Shown: positions 11,166 to 24,660, counted from the first letter of the stretch. The stretch is 64,000 bases of DNA from Diospyros lotus (GCF_014633365.1 NC_068340.1:20625879-20689878); one strand, 5' to 3'. The notes: generated by a model from the sequence alone, not told the origin. Translations and numbers: made by a program.

Positions 11166-13009
11166 CTTAATCCCTGAGCCTGTTTGGTTTACCTTTTTCC
11201 CACAGCTTTTAATTGATGTAAAATTTAAAAATTAGATAATATTTAAGTTGATAATATATTTAAATAAATATATTTTTAAATCATCAGTTAATAATTATAT
11301 ATTTTATTTGAAAAAATCGATAAGTTATCAGAACTTAAAAAAAAGATAAAAATAGATATATTATTAAATAATACAAATAAAAATTATAAAAAAATAATTT
11401 TAAATAAAAATATTAAATATATTAATTCAATATACATTAATACATCTACATATACATATTTAACTATATAATATATATATATATAGTGAACAAAATCGTA
11501 AATAAAGGCAATGGCAAGAGGAGGCAACAATAGAGACAATAAAGATAATAAACGATAGGATGGGATGATAGATAATGGCAATGGCAGTGGCTAGAGATAA
11601 GCCTGGCAGCAGTGGAATCAAAGAAAATGGAGGGATAAAAAAAAATATAGGTTGGTAATATATGTTTTGTTTCAGAATAAATAAGTAATTTAATCAGTCG
11701 ACACAAAAAGCTCTTAGTAGTGTTTTTGGAAAAGTTAGGGAGAGCTTTTGTCAAACACTGATGAATGAGCTTTTAAGTTTAGTAGTTTTTATGTTGTTAG
11801 ACGTTGATAAATACTTAAAAAATAAGATACATAACTTATAAACTAAATTAATAACGTGCAAGTAATCAAATTGGTAAGCGAAACACCCTCCCAATCTCAA
11901 TCGAGCACTACTCTTTTATTATTTTTTTCTCAAAAAAATATAAAAATATTGTGGGTTGAGGCATAAATATGATATATGAATTGATTTGGCTGAATAATTA
12001 AACAAAACCCATGGGATTTGAAATTTCATTATGTTTATGTCATAGCAAAATAAACATAAGCAATAACCAATTAGGCCTGGTTCTGCCACTCCCTCCAAAC
12101 ATTGGATCTGTACACTTTTGTGCTTGGAATCTGCAACATGATAAGGTTACATTGAAGCCATTGCCAATTTGCCATTCGTTAATTCATCTCCAATATTTTT
12201 CAAGAGAATAGAAATTAATAATACGAAGTAATTTTTTTTATTTGAACCATAAAACAAGTTTAAAATGTGATAACGATTTCTTCAAAATCTTTAGTTCCTA
12301 ATGTATGAATCCTTTTCTTTTCTATAAGCAATTTGTGTGTGTATTTCTTTCAAAAATGATTCATCGTCCTTAAAATATGATACACGTTTGATATTTCTAC
12401 AAGATTAATAGAAATTTTTATAAGAATAGTTGATAAATTATAATAAATATTTAGAAAAAATAATCTAGAAAATGATTAAAAATTGATAAATATGCTTAAA
12501 TATAAAATGAATTAAAAGAATTTTACAAACTATACATAAAAGACATAAAAACTTCCATGATATTGGGTACATTAATTTGATATATGAAAAAATAGGGTAC
12601 ATGTCCATGGCAAAAAGAGGAGACAACCTGATTGCATGAGGAATTGTGACAAGGAGGGGACGGGAGTTCCAGGTGGTGAGTAGATGATGGAGATGGATCA
12701 AAAGTGTGCCTTAACTTAAGGTCAAAAGGAGGAGAGGACCATGTGCCCTAATTGAGCAATTGTGCCATCAGAAGGGTCCTTTAAAGTTGGCCATAGGACC
12801 CCACTTTTGTTCCCTCCCTAATGCCCTTAATAATCACACTCACTTCACTTGCCATTCATTATCGTACCCAAATCCCTTCTCATAAATTACCCAATATGCC
12901 TCTGACCATTATTTACAAACACCACAATATATATATAGCAATCACAATGCATATACGAAGCCAGATTACACCATTAACTGCTTATACCAAAATCAAAAGA
13001 AAACTAAGT
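11166..13009. other. Intergenic, AT-rich, between NOP14 and USP genes
   Basis: The sequence is strongly AT-rich, with an (AT)n run near 11470-11486. A modestly GC-richer stretch at about 12600-12800 has no recognisable coding sequence. The part next to 13009 will include the 3' UTR of the universal stress protein gene (minus strand). No repeats with clear termini were found. Confidence 0.6.
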
Positions 13010-13907
13010 TTAAGCCAAGAGCCAAAAATCCTTGTGGCGCTTTGTTGTGATTAGGTACCCTCCAAGCTTCCTGCTCTTCCTCCTCACTGCAATGGCCATG
13101 CAGCTGGCATTCTGGATGCAGTACTCCACCACCCCGCCACTGCCGCCCCCGCCCCGGCTTCCGGCCCACATCAGCAGCAGCCGCCATGTCATGGACTGCT
13201 TCTTCTGCCCCAGAACCAGCAGCGCCGCAGCTTGCTTCTTGGACTCCTCCACTATGGTCGGACCCTTCTCTTTCCCTTCTGCCACTGCAATCTCAATTTG
13301 AACCTGCCATGCATAAAACTCAAGAAATATTTGATGAATATTCTGCAAATACCCAGAAAGAAAATCACTAATTAAGAAAGATCAGTGGCGTAGAACTCTA
13401 CCTCGGGTCTCTTCTGCCTACACAATTTCTTCATGGATTGAAGAAATTCAGCAACTCGTGGAGCCATCTCCTTCCGGGATTCGTCACCTGCAATTAACAG
13501 TCAGAAGCTCCTTAATTATTTTTATGTCTAAATTAATTTTCTCGGTACGCAAACAGACACCGAAACCAGAGAGGGAATTAACAGTCAAAGACAATGAGAA
13601 TCCAACCTTGCTTGGAAGTCTTGCTTACATAGAGAAGAACGACAGTGTCTTGGCTCTGAACAGTGTGAGTAAGCGCCCATTGCAGAGCTCCCTTGGCCTC
13701 CATGCTTGAATCGACCACAATCATGATTTTCCGGCCAACTCCCGCGGCCGCAGGCTTCTTCACCTCTCCGGAATCCTCAGTTTCCGGGCTGGTTTTGACT
13801 GAACCCACGTCATGGCCGAACTTCACCGGTGGCGCCGAGCGGACTCGGACGAGAGGCCTGATTCTGTTCAAGCAGAAGCTAGGCAATCTGACGCCATTTC
13901 TGCCCAT
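13010..13907 (-). CDS. Universal stress protein (USP) family protein
   Basis: Three exons in coding order, 13607-13907, 13402-13487 and 13010-13303, with GT-AG introns and matching phases, encode 226 residues. The N-terminus (about 1-55) is basic and proline-containing and not part of the fold. The USP/HUP alpha-beta domain starts near residue 58 with the first strand KIMIVVDSSMEAKGALQWAL. Later come VVLLYVSK, VQIEIAVAEG and ALLVLGQKKQSMTWRLL. The ATP-loop-like segment is GSRGGGGSGGVVEYCIQNAS followed by CMAIAVRRKSRKLGGYLI, and the protein ends in KRHKDFWLLA. Plant USP-like proteins of this subgroup share that C-terminus. The Gly-rich loop departs from the bacterial G-X2-G-X9-G-S/T motif, so ATP binding is uncertain. 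A role in stress signalling is inferred from the family only. The ATG chosen at 13907 is the first in frame and follows a TATA motif. Confidence 0.92.
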
Positions 13908-13970
13908 CTTTAACTCTCAAATTCCCCAAGTGATCGATCGGCAGTCGGCAGCTTTAGTCAGAAGGTGGGG

Positions 13971-13978
13971 ATTTATAT
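13971..13978 (-). promoter_or_regulatory. TATA box of the USP gene
   Basis: ATATAAAT on the minus strand lies about 64 bases upstream of the ATG. That leaves a plausible 5' UTR of roughly 30-35 bases. It is supported by position and motif only. Confidence 0.55.
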
Positions 13979-15930
13979 GGAGACGAAAGGGAACAAGTGG
14001 TGGCCTTGTCTACGGGGCACTGTCACTATTAAAGTGGAAAGCTAAATTTGTACTGAATGATGCCGGTCTGGGGGCCATGGATAATGGATTCTTTCTATAT
14101 CTAATTGGTATTCTCTTGGTCTAGCTAGCCCTCTGTAGCTGGTTAATGATTTGGTGCTTTTTCTTGATGTAATTTGTTTTGGAATGGCTGTTGTTGTTGT
14201 GGGGGCAAGCCAATTCTTCAACGTGGCTGTCATCAAAGTGTAGGGCCATTCGCTCTGGAGTAGCTGTGAAGCCATGGTTGCCTTTTTCCTCGTCTCTATC
14301 CAACCCCGATAGGCCACGGCACCGCCAGTCACAGCCCACCAATTAATAACTTAAATAAGTACGGACGGTCCTACAAGAATTCACCGGGTTTGGAACCATG
14401 TACTTGGCTTGATACATATCAAATATCAAAAATTAAAATTTATTAAAATAGAGTAAATAGTGATATTGGCTAAATGTAATTATCATCATGTCCAATTCTA
14501 TATTCTATCTCATGAGATTTGTCGATCCAGTGAGAATCACTAGTCCATGACACTCAACTCATGAATTTAGTAATATCTCTTGGGTGGTAAAATTATTAGT
14601 TTTTTCTTCTTACAATCTTAAATAAACACATAGAAATGAACAATTTCAAGATATAATAATTTTGAGAGAGTAACTAAGGACGAATTAAATAACAATCATA
14701 TAATTTAAATTGAACTGGATTAACCTTAGATTGAAATAAGATTAGCTCGAATTGAAAATTAATATTTTAAATTTTTTACATCAAATATCAGATCAAACTT
14801 ATTTAATTTTATAACAGATCAGGTTTTATAGTCGTAAAGAGTATGAAAAAATTATTTTTTTTACTTAATTATAATAAAATTTGATACCACAAATAAATAT
14901 TTAAGAGCATCAATAGTTTTTGGATGATATATTTTTTTATAGTGAACCTTGACAAGAACTTGGGTTATTTTGCTAAACATGGTTTAATAAAATTTAGAAC
15001 TTCTATGCAATAGTTATATAAATTATAAACCAATTCTTTTTAAGCAATATATATATATATATATATATTTTTTGTTAATCAATTAAAAACCTAACTAAAA
15101 GATGGGAAAGAGACTCCCATCTAGAAAGTATGGACACGAATACGGCGGCCAACACGGCATTGGCCATGTATGACACTCCAAGCTAATTAAAAAATATAAA
15201 AAATATAAATCAATCGAACATCCATGTCTCACGGACCAAACGAGTGCGCCGGATGAATAGGTATGGTTTCAATTTTTACTAAAATCATAATCAAACCAAA
15301 CTTAAAATACTAAAATCAAAATCAAATTATTAACCTATTAATTTTAAAAATTAAAAATCATAATCAAACCATTCAGTTTCGATTCGATTTCAGTTTTAAT
15401 CATGATTTTTTTAATTTGATCCATACTAACAAATAAAGACAAACTCTTGTAAATAGCATCTATAAAAATTTGTTGATCTGCATGCACTACATTATGCCTT
15501 TCACAGTTGTGGCAACTAACAATATCATTATGCAAACATATATCTAACTATTAGATGAAAATTCTAATATTAATCTCATGCTTTTGGCTTCAAATTGATA
15601 GTACCTCCTAAATTGCAATAAGTTAATTTATTTAGACATTTAAGTGATAAGCACAAATACAAACACAAACACACCCATAACATATATTAATATTTGATCA
15701 AAAAAATCGATGCAAGCGCGGAGAGAGGAAACAAAAAGTTTGACCTTCCAAATCATTGTTGTAAGAGGAAAAAAAACCAAAATAGAGGAGTAAAGAAAGA
15801 AATAGCAAATACAAATACATTCTTAAACATTACGAATTTACATAAAAATATAGAATGGAAGTTAGAATTAGATTTAGGCATTTGTGCATCATTCAAACCA
15901 AAATAATAAATCAAGTTAAAAACCCTAATT
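13979..15930. other. Intergenic, AT-rich; (AT)n and an AACC-rich repeat
   Basis: The region contains a (TA)n run near 15046-15068. At about 15260-15410, a degenerate sequence rich in aatcaaacca and its complement ggtttcgattcgattt resembles the stretch at 28040-28230. That looks like a dispersed plant repeat with near-palindromic aaccaaacc units. No coding sequence was recognised; the open frames at 14042-14342 have no recognisable domains. Confidence 0.5.
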
Positions 15931-16099
15931 TGTGAGTTGCCGAGAAAGAGGGAGACTTTGTTGTTGGTGTACAGAGATAAATTGCATAAGGCAATTCAAG
16001 TATGATGCTCAGAAAACGAAGGTCCACTACTCCAGACTCGCTTGGTCGATGCTTCTTGTGTTTCAATTGTTGCTCTCAAAACTGTATTTATATTATAGA

Positions 16100-16495
16100 G
16101 AGGGCAAGGGAGGGCGAGATAGGTAGAGAGCAAAAGCGAGGGCAAGCAACAAAACGGATCGAGAAAAAATGGGAGAGAGAGAAAGGTTTGCTGCTGTTTG
16201 CAAAGGGGGCGGAGCGAGAGCAAGAGAAAGGTAGAGAGCGAAGGCGAGCAAAAGCAATAGAGGCAGAGAGCGAGGGTGAGCGCGAGCGGACGAGCAAGAG
16301 AGTGGAGGTAGAGAGCGAGAGGCAGCAAGGGTGAGAGAGAGTGAGAGCGACGTCGAGAGTGGAAGGAGAAGATAAGGATTTGCAAGTGGGCTAGGGTAGG
16401 ATGGGTTTGTAAGTAGGGTGGGGTGGGGTGGGTTCGCAAGTGGGCTGGGGTGGGATGGGTTTGGGGCTGGGTTTTGTAGCTGGCCCTTGATGCGT
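16100..16495. repeat. Purine-rich GAGCGA tract and G-rich minisatellite
   Basis: At 16100-16370 the plus strand is an almost unbroken purine tract of gagag, gcgag and aaggg words. At 16380-16480 a degenerate unit of about 30 bp, built on gggatgggtttgcaagtgggctgggg, repeats roughly three times. Long open frames on both strands here are artefacts of low complexity. Confidence 0.75.
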
Positions 16496-17617
16496 GATTT
16501 ATGCACAATTAATTCGAGCAAGTGCATCCTAATCAAATATGCATATAGTGATAAAAAGAATGTCTATCCCACGAGAACTAGATCACAATACCAAAATAAT
16601 TTTAATTAGCCTAAGTTAAATTAATTAATTAATTAGATAAATAAATAGAAAACTGAATTCTTTGGGAGAAAGATTAATTAATGAATGCACTAGGGTTTAG
16701 ATTTCATTTAATTTGGATTATCTAATTATCTATTCAACCCGATTCAAAATCACAAATACCTTTACAGTATTTTATAATTATTTATATGTGATGGTGGATT
16801 TCTTTCAATTAATTAATAAACTTTCTCAAATCATATTAATCATTTATTAATTCAATTTCACTATCAAATTTTTGAGTAGATATCAATGAAATAAATAAGT
16901 ATTAAGTTTTTTGGAAACCTCTAATCTCAGAAGGGGATTTGACTCACTAAGCTTCATCGATTCTCACGCATAAGTTAATTATCTTTCGATCTCATAGTGA
17001 AGCATGTGATTTATATTGCCTATGGATTTAATTTATAACAATCCTTTAGTCAGTTATGTATAAATCATTGAATCATTAAAAAGTGGTCAATCTTTTAAAG
17101 TATTAAACACAACAATATAAATTCCTCACGCAAATAATAAACGGCTTTTGAATCGAACCAAACAAATACTCACATAATTTTAGAATTAAAATTCATCTAA
17201 ACTCTAGCTAAAATAATTTAGTTAGATATTGTTAAAATAAAAATAAAACAAAAAATTTAATGGAGAAAAGAGTGCTTCCTGTCCAGATTTAAAATAAATC
17301 TGGATCGCAACGAATTTGGGTTGCGCTGGTTAATTGTTGCTGTTGTGTGCTCGTGCTCCTTCCCCGTGCGTCTCCTCTTCAATTCCTTCGTCCTTCCTGT
17401 GCGCTATCTCTGGATCTTCCAAATTCACTGGCCTTCAATTCCCTCACTGTGCGCGGCCTTCTCTTCAATTCGTTGTGCGCCGTCCAGACTCTCCAGAGCC
17501 TCCCTCCTCTCATTTCCAATATAATAATAATATATATATGTATAGAATGTGCACGCCCGCCCTAGCTTGAGTCCCATTCCAATTTGACTTTCTCTCACAT
17601 TTTATTATATATATATA
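16496..17617. other. Unassigned AT-rich block with CT-rich end
   Basis: It starts tgatgcgtgatttatgcac and includes the phrase tctatcccacgagaactaga, a type of sequence I associate with LTR-retrotransposon ends in plants, but no LTR pair or coding remnant is visible. 17330-17520 is GC- and CT-richer (cctccctcctctcatttcc). It ends at the Helitron 3' terminus. Confidence 0.35.
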
Positions 17618-17650
17618 CTAGGAAATCTTCGTGACTAAAGGCACGGTGTA
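17618..17650 (-). repeat. Helitron 3' terminus: hairpin plus CTAG
   Basis: On the minus strand a CACCGTGCC...CACG hairpin is followed by an 8-base spacer and CTAG, with T as the next flanking base. This is the CTRR-T rule of Helitron 3' ends and fixes the boundary. Confidence 0.82.
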
Positions 17651-18333
17651 AATAATATAAAAGTAAATAATATTAAGATTAAATATTAAATAAAAATTAA
17701 AATTATTGTATACTTATTAATATTGTATAATAAAAAAATAAATTAAAAAAGTGCTCTACAATTTGAATAAATTAAATTAAAAGTTAAATATCAAATAAAA
17801 TACATATCAGTTAATGTTATTGCTGCCAATCAAATATAAAAAAAAAAGATAAATATCAAATACTATTGCAAAACAAACATTATATTGTCATACACCAAAA
17901 AATTGGATTAAAGTTTTACAAAAAATGGGTTAAAACTTTACAAAATATGTATGCTTTACAAAAAATGTGTCAATAACATGTCTTCAAACATGTGTTTGCT
18001 CGAACTTTCTCCTCATTACTTTCCAAAAAGTCTTCGTATCAACTTGTATATATCCCCAATGAGGAACATGCACAACAATCTAATAATTTGTGAAACAAAA
18101 AAAATATAGATTAGAATATTTGTTAGAAATATACATATCAAAATATACTTTGAGATTGAAATTACCTTATTACATCCCCATCGAAACAATGTAGTTGTAT
18201 TTATCTTTTTAAGCTCCATATATTTTTCGATCCAATCCTACAGAAGTCCATATTTCAAATTATTATTAAATTTAAATTTTAAAAAAAGTTATATAATCAA
18301 TAAAAATAAATCTACATGGTTACCTTCTGAACA

Positions 18334-21300
18334 CTACAACAACACTTCAGAATAAACAATATTTGTAGTAGAATCCAAACAATCTTTAGGGAGCAGAATA
18401 CTTATACGATCAAATGATGTACATCTAGATAATGCCACATATAATTGTCCATGGCTAAAAACTGGTATGCGCAAATCAACCCCAACAAATTTCTCAGATT
18501 GTCCTTGAGATTTATTAATGGTCAACGCATATGCCAATCGGACAGGAAATTGACGTCTTGTCATTTGGAAAGGCATTTCTGAAGAAGATGGTGCCAAAGA
18601 TATCCTTGGTATAAATGCCAAATTACCAAACTTTTCTCCAGTTAAAATTTGAGCTTCAATTATGCGAGTGTCGCACCTAATAACCATCAATCTTGTACCA
18701 TTACATAGTCCATCTTTTGGTGCAATGTTTCTCAACAATATTATAGGACAACCCACCTTCAACTCTAACTTAAAAGTTGGCAACCCAGGAGGATCCAATG
18801 AATTTAAATATTCATTAGGATATCTATTTGTAATGGTAGGATCAATTTCATTATCTCCAGACATTTTATCTGCTGCAAGATAAGTATATAATCTCCCTGG
18901 AAAGATATTCAACGCAGTAGTATTGATGTCACTGACATCATCGTTACGCGCAGACAGAATTGTGCGTTCAGTTAAAAATGTTGGGGTTGACGTCTCTATC
19001 ATGTTCAACCGTGGGTAAACTGTAGAAAGTAATTCATTCAAATCTTGACATTTGTGTATTGTTGATGGAAGGTTAACGATTTCTTGAGGATTGGTCCCAA
19101 TCTAAAAAAAGTGAAATCAATAAAAAAAATAAGAATGAAAACACATTTTATTAATTTAAAATATCCAAAAAAATAAATTTGCAAAAGTAGTGTTACCTCC
19201 ATCAAGAAATTTGCAAAATTAGCATTTTCATGACCTTCATGATTCAAGCGCATATTCAAATCCAAAGTTAAGATATGTATATGCTTCCATAGAACAGAAT
19301 GTCTTAATGATGCATTCACAATTTGCTCACAAACTCCTTTGGGTATAACTGGTAAGATTTGTCAAAAATCTCCACCAAGAACAACAGTAATACCCCCAAA
19401 TAGCTTTTCACTATCACAAATATCCCTTAATGTACGATCAACCGCCTCAACACAATGTCTATGTTGTATTGGAACTTGATCCCAAATTATGAGTTTTGTT
19501 TCTCTAAATAACTCAGCTTGCAATGATTGTTTGCTAAACCCACAATTTGAATTTTCCAACACATCTAACGGGATGGAAAATGTTGAATGTGCAGTACGAC
19601 CTCCGACCAGTAACAATGATGCAATTCCAGATGAAGCCACAGTAATAACGATATGCCCAAGGTTGCGACATTTTAATGCTATCGTATTGTACAAAAATGT
19701 TTTCCCTGTTCCAACACCCCCATTCAGAAAGAAAACAACTCCTTTATTTTGAAAAACTGAAGAAGTGATTGTGTTATAAGCATTCCGCTGTCCATTGTTG
19801 AGACAATCAATAGAAATTTGTGGATCTGCCTGTTGTGCCTCACTTTGCAGTTGTCGATGTTCGAATATCAATCGATTACCAACTACTACACTCCAATTTC
19901 CAGTAACTTGTGGCATGGGTGGGAAGTCAATTAAACTTTTGCCTGATTCATGAAGCATTTGATTCAAAAGATGGAGACCATAATCTTCAATTTGAGCATC
20001 AGTTGGGTTAGAAATGGCAAACAATGTACGAATCTTATGTGCAAGGTCATCACATATATGTGTTGAGAATTGATTCCACAATGCACATGGATTTAGTGGA
20101 GAGCACTGGGTGAGAATAATACTAAACAATCTCCTCAATTGATATCCAGTTTTCATAACTGTAGCCTCTTTCAAGCATTGTATCCATTCTTCATCATCTT
20201 CTAAAAGCCCCCTTGCAACACATGCTAATTTAAATGTATCATGCACAACATTATCGACCGTGCATAAAGACCGAAACGACTTTGGTCCTTTGACAACGGT
20301 TAGTAACAAACGCAGATAAAATCTTTCACCACAATTAGGGCTAGCAAAGTACATTCTACCAATTGCATATCCCCTTTCTCTTGATTTCCATCTCTTTTCC
20401 GACTTGAGCCAAATATAATGCTGTGGAAATTCTTGATAAGTGAATGGACATTCATCTTCAGTGCCAGCACAATATGCAAAAAAACCAGTAAGAGTTAACA
20501 TTTGTTGACCAGCTCTAGATTGAATCGTTTCTAACGACTCTTCTGGGTTAAAAACAACACGATGCATTCCAGGTAAATGAAGTGCTAATCGTATAACTGT
20601 TGGCATCTCTGCATGCAAAGGATGACCAAATATTTGCCAAGCAGATCTGGAGGTCCAATATACCTTGCATCGAGATATTGTTGAATCTTATTTATCATTC
20701 CTAACGCCATCGTTGTACGATCATAACCCTTATAAATGTACTTATGTATATACTTGACACATCTCATCCCGGCACAAACTTCCACATTTATATGACAGTT
20801 GAAAAGTTTAGAAAGATATGCATTGTATGGTACGACATCCCTGTTATCAACTTCTTGCCCCCTCACAGTATGTACTTGACCATTATTGCGACGACGATAG
20901 ATAGTGTATCCATCTTGATCTATAGTTGTTGTTTCTGTGAAAACTCGAGGGTATCTCTTAGTGCATCTACCATTTTCCATACATGGTGCTTGGGAATTCC
21001 GAGCACCACACGGTCCATGTACCATACAACATTTGATAGTTTCAAAAAGCATAAGATCATCTCTCGGGTTTGGAAATTCTGCACAGACTAAATTGTCTAC
21101 TTGAGCACATGTTAGAATTTTGTCTGGACCCTTAAGAAATAAAAGTGCATGCATATGATGGAGGCCTCATTTTTGAAATTCAATTGTAAAAACATGCGCA
21201 ACTTTATGTCCAAACACTTTATTTGTTTCTATCTCCTTCATCAAACATTTTCTCTTTAACTCAAAAACACGTGCAATTAAATCAGGACGATCAATAGGCT

Positions 21301-22646
21301 TTTGATGTGGTAATAATGCTGAAGTAATTTCTGGCCAATTGGGATTTGCAGTCATGGTGAGAAAAATATCTGGGTGCTGGTTGTATCGCGTGATAGCCAT
21401 TAAATCTTGAAAGATTTCAAACATATGTCTAGGACTACCAGTAAATGAAGACGGCAAAACAAACCTTTGACCAATTTAACCAGGTCGCACATAATCTGGA
21501 TCCATATCTGACAACTCTTGGTAAAGCTCGGCCCGAAGTTTCCCTTGATTAAGCTTGTAGTATGTCAATCGATTTTGCTCAGTTGCAGCCCAAGCATCTA
21601 CCAAAAACTCTTGAAATAGTTTCCCACCTCTCAAAATTGTTGAATACTCTGTGGGTCGTTCAAACAAACGATAACTATAAAAATCCATTTGAGTAAGTCG
21701 ATCAGTTGAAGGTCGATCATACTGAATATTCCACAATTTCAGCTCAGGTTCCCATCCAAGCTCACCATAGGGAAATAATAGAACATAATGTAATGGCAGG
21801 TATGCTGGGTGACATTTATTAATTTGCATCAACTCATTATTTCCTCGAAAATGTAAGATAATATCTCTCATTCCACTAACTTCTGTTCCATCACCCGGTA
21901 TTACAATCGCAATCTCATCTGCAGTTGGTAGGTTATATCGACGTCGATCAGTTCTTGAATTGTAATGAAGATGAGCAGGTAAATTGTGTCCCGCCGAGTC
22001 TAATTGATATAAAATAGCATGAGCTTGGCGAAATTTATCTACAAATGCATTGACTTGCAACAAACTATCCTGAATAATTTTGAGAACATCCCTTCTCAAG
22101 ATAGGATTTCTACGATTACGAATTTCTAAAGCTGAATCAGGGTCATAGATATACAGTTGAGCATAACTTGCTTCTATCCTTGGTTGTGGTTGTAGTGATC
22201 CTGTTCGATGTCGCAATTCCCCATGAATTGTGAATGATGTAGGGCCCCTTCCACTGAGTACTCTAGGATCTAATGTAGCACCAAGACTCGTAAAAGCATT
22301 GGCTGCATTGTACACTCGAGTATAACTTCGAAAGGATTTTGATTGATCATTATTCCCATCATACAAAGCCTGAAGTGGTGGAGGGGGTGTAATAAGTAAG
22401 GGTAGCCTAATCTTTCCTTCCAAACAACAAGTTCCGAATAAGGGACGCTTCATAGAAGATTTTGTCAATTTTTCATCCATCCAATGTAAGGCTGAACAAT
22501 AAGGACATAATACATCCATCTTGCCAAGATAATGGCAGCAAGAATCTTTGTGTACCCGGGTGTCAATTGATGTACTCATAGGCATATCTTCTAATTCATC
22601 ATCAGTACATAGATCTTCTTGAAGAAATCGATTTATAGGAGTAGAC
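18334..22646 (-). pseudogene. Helitron Rep/PIF1-type helicase, main exons, broken
   Basis: The Helitron transposase couples an HUH endonuclease to a 5'-3' helicase. A splice acceptor at 22647-22648 opens the main exon, whose first stretch (22646-21476) has the cysteine-rich helitron-like N domain (CPYCSALHWMDEKL). A TAA at 21476 and a TGA at 21167-21169 break the frame; the HUH motif HHMHALLFL follows directly (21140-21165). Tyrosine motif YIHKYIYKG is near 20740. A one-base frameshift near 20640 precedes the helicase domain: Walker A GGVGTGKT at about 19703-19727, then a Walker B-like IIWDQVP with Gln where Glu is expected. A TGA at 19362-19364 follows GGDF. A small intron (about 19108-19198) separates the last exon, with helicase motif INKSQGQS and LYVALSRC. 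It is clearly inactive. Confidence 0.88.
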
Positions 22647-22861
22647 CTATGAATATGTGTGTATAAATAAAAATTTGTAAAACAAAATGGTATGAGTAAA
22701 AATATGTATTTCAAGATAATACACAGTAGTTTACCGATTCCTTTGTGGAGCCAACGATGTGATTGGCATAGAAAACGAACATGTAGAATGATGGGTAACC
22801 ATTCTTCGTTTTTGTGCCGAATGAGAATCTTCAGTTATTGTTTCCCACTCCAAGCAAGTGC

Positions 22862-23600
22862 GATTGCGACGAATTGGTGTTAAAGAAGATTTTCTTAGTT
22901 GAACACATTCTTCTAATCCCTCTTGCTCTCGTTGCAAGCATTGAAATTCAAAGTATGACTTTTGTTTTTTTTCACGCTCCCGCCGTGCACGTTGGGCCAA
23001 TACAACTTTTGATATTACATTATCATTTTGTGCCTAAAATGAAAATATTTTATCATTGGTGCAAAATATGTGAATATTTTGTGGTTAAAATGAAACTATT
23101 TTCTTATTTCTTTCATTTCTCATAATAAGAATAAAAAACCAATCTTCTTTAGTTTCTTCTTTCTTTATATATTTTATCTTTTTTCCTATTCTTTTCGTAT
23201 AAATAGCAACTTATAAATTGTACATTATAAATGCACATGTATCCATGCAAAATAAAAATAAATAAATTCATGCAAATAATAGCAAGTTACAGGAAAACAT
23301 ATTACAATCATTCTACAAAAATAACATAAAACAACAAATTCATTTTATGCACTGATATCACTTGACATGTATTTGTCAATCTCTTGTAAGAAAGAGCAAT
23401 ATTTTATTTTCATTTAGACATTGGATTGACATTTTCTTTTCATTTAGACATTGGATTTAAGGTTTATATAATCTTATATAAATAAAATACATACAATGTT
23501 TGACTTGATTTTTTACTTACCACACGAACATGAATATCATTAAGGTCGTGCTCATCACGGATGACCACGCCAACATTTATAGATAGAGTTGTAGGAGCAG
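22862..23600 (-). repeat. Helitron internal duplication, unit 2
   Basis: The unit comprises the exon pair at 23600-23521 and 23036-22862. It matches unit 1 in order, orientation and encoded words, with the shared nucleotide string gtgcacgttgggccaataca and similar flanks. The copies have diverged by substitutions and small indels. Confidence 0.65.
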
Positions 23601-23696
23601 GCCTACAAAAATGGATTGTAAACAAATTAAAATCTATATAATAAAGTGGTAATAGTAAGAGTATATATTTTAAGAATTAACTACAGTTGTTTACCA

Positions 23697-24660
23697 ATTT
23701 CGTGTTAAAGAAGATTGTTTTGGGCTAATACATTCCTTTGATCTTTCTCGTTCTCGTCGCAGGCGTTGTCCCAATTGGTATGCAGAACATGACTTTTGAT
23801 TTTTTTCACGTTCTCGTCGTGCACGTTGGGCCAATACAGGTTTTGATAACACATTATCATTGTGTGCCTATAATGAGAATATTTTAGGAGTATGTGCATA
23901 AAATGTGAAGATTATCCTATCTCTTGCTTCCTTTTAACTAACTCAGTTGAGTTGTTAGTCACATAAGAACCAATGCATATTTTGATGAAATTTAAAAAAA
24001 GAGGAAAAAATAATTTAAAAACACATTAAGCACACAAAACTGCAAACTCACTATGTACTTGTTGGTTTAAAGACAATATGAACGGACAAACTCACTATGT
24101 ACTTTTTTATTTCCTACTTTCCTTTTACTCTTCTTATTCCTTCCTTAAAAGCTTCTTATAAAAAAAATTAAAAAAAACTATATTATGTAGTTTCCTATTT
24201 TTTTATGTTTTTCTCTTATATATTTTCTTCCCTTATTTATTTTCTTCTCTTTTTAATAGACAAACATATTAAAAATTAGAAAAATATTTCACATTCAATA
24301 AAAAGAATTTTGAATAAATATTTCAAAAAAAACTTTTTAAAAATGTACATAAAAAAGAGTATATGACACTATGTAATTCCTAAAAAAAAATTATATGACA
24401 ATATTCGAAAAATAAACTTTTAAAAATTGTTGAGAAACCATACCACATGATGTGAATTTTTCTTTCTTTTGCCATAATGGATTGACTTTTCTTTTTCCTT
24501 TGCCTTTGCCTATAATAAAAAATAAGTAGAATATATTTATAAATTATTATTTTTAAAATGATAAGAAAATATGTATCCTTACCTCACGAATGCGAATAGT
24601 ATTAAGGTCACGCTCATCGCGAATAACAACATTAACATTTCTTTCTTGAAGAAATTGAAC
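23697..24660 (-). repeat. Helitron internal duplication, unit 1
   Basis: The exon pair at 24660-24596 and 23875-23697 is the counterpart of the pair at 22862-23600. The shared words are gttattaaggtc/cattaaggtcgtgctcatc on the plus strand and gtgcacgttgggccaataca. The unit length is about 1 kb. Confidence 0.65.

Larger units (their letters stand above)
22735..24660 (-). pseudogene. Helitron upstream exons, partly duplicated
   Basis: On the minus strand, exon-like pieces precede the main Rep exon. One at about 24660-24596 reads NVNVVIRDERDLNTIRIRE before a GT donor, one at 23875-23700 reads VLAQRARREREKNQK, one at 23600-23521 reads VVIRDEHDLNDIHVR, and one at 23036-22735 reads VLAQRARREREKKQK. 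The last has a donor at 22733-22734 matched in phase with the main exon. These basic N-terminal segments are common upstream of plant Helitron Rep. They form two units of the same pair of exons. Confidence 0.65.

Noticed and set aside
14042..14342. Minus-strand frames upstream of the USP gene
   Set aside because: No domain, two overlapping phases, and no splice sites linking them to a gene.
15996..16536. Long overlapping open frames on both strands
   Set aside because: They arise from a purine tract and a G-rich minisatellite; the translations are Leu/Ser/Pro- or Arg/Glu-rich low complexity with no domain.
17321..17570. Three overlapping plus-strand open frames
   Set aside because: CT-rich sequence gives open frames in all phases; no domain or splice context.
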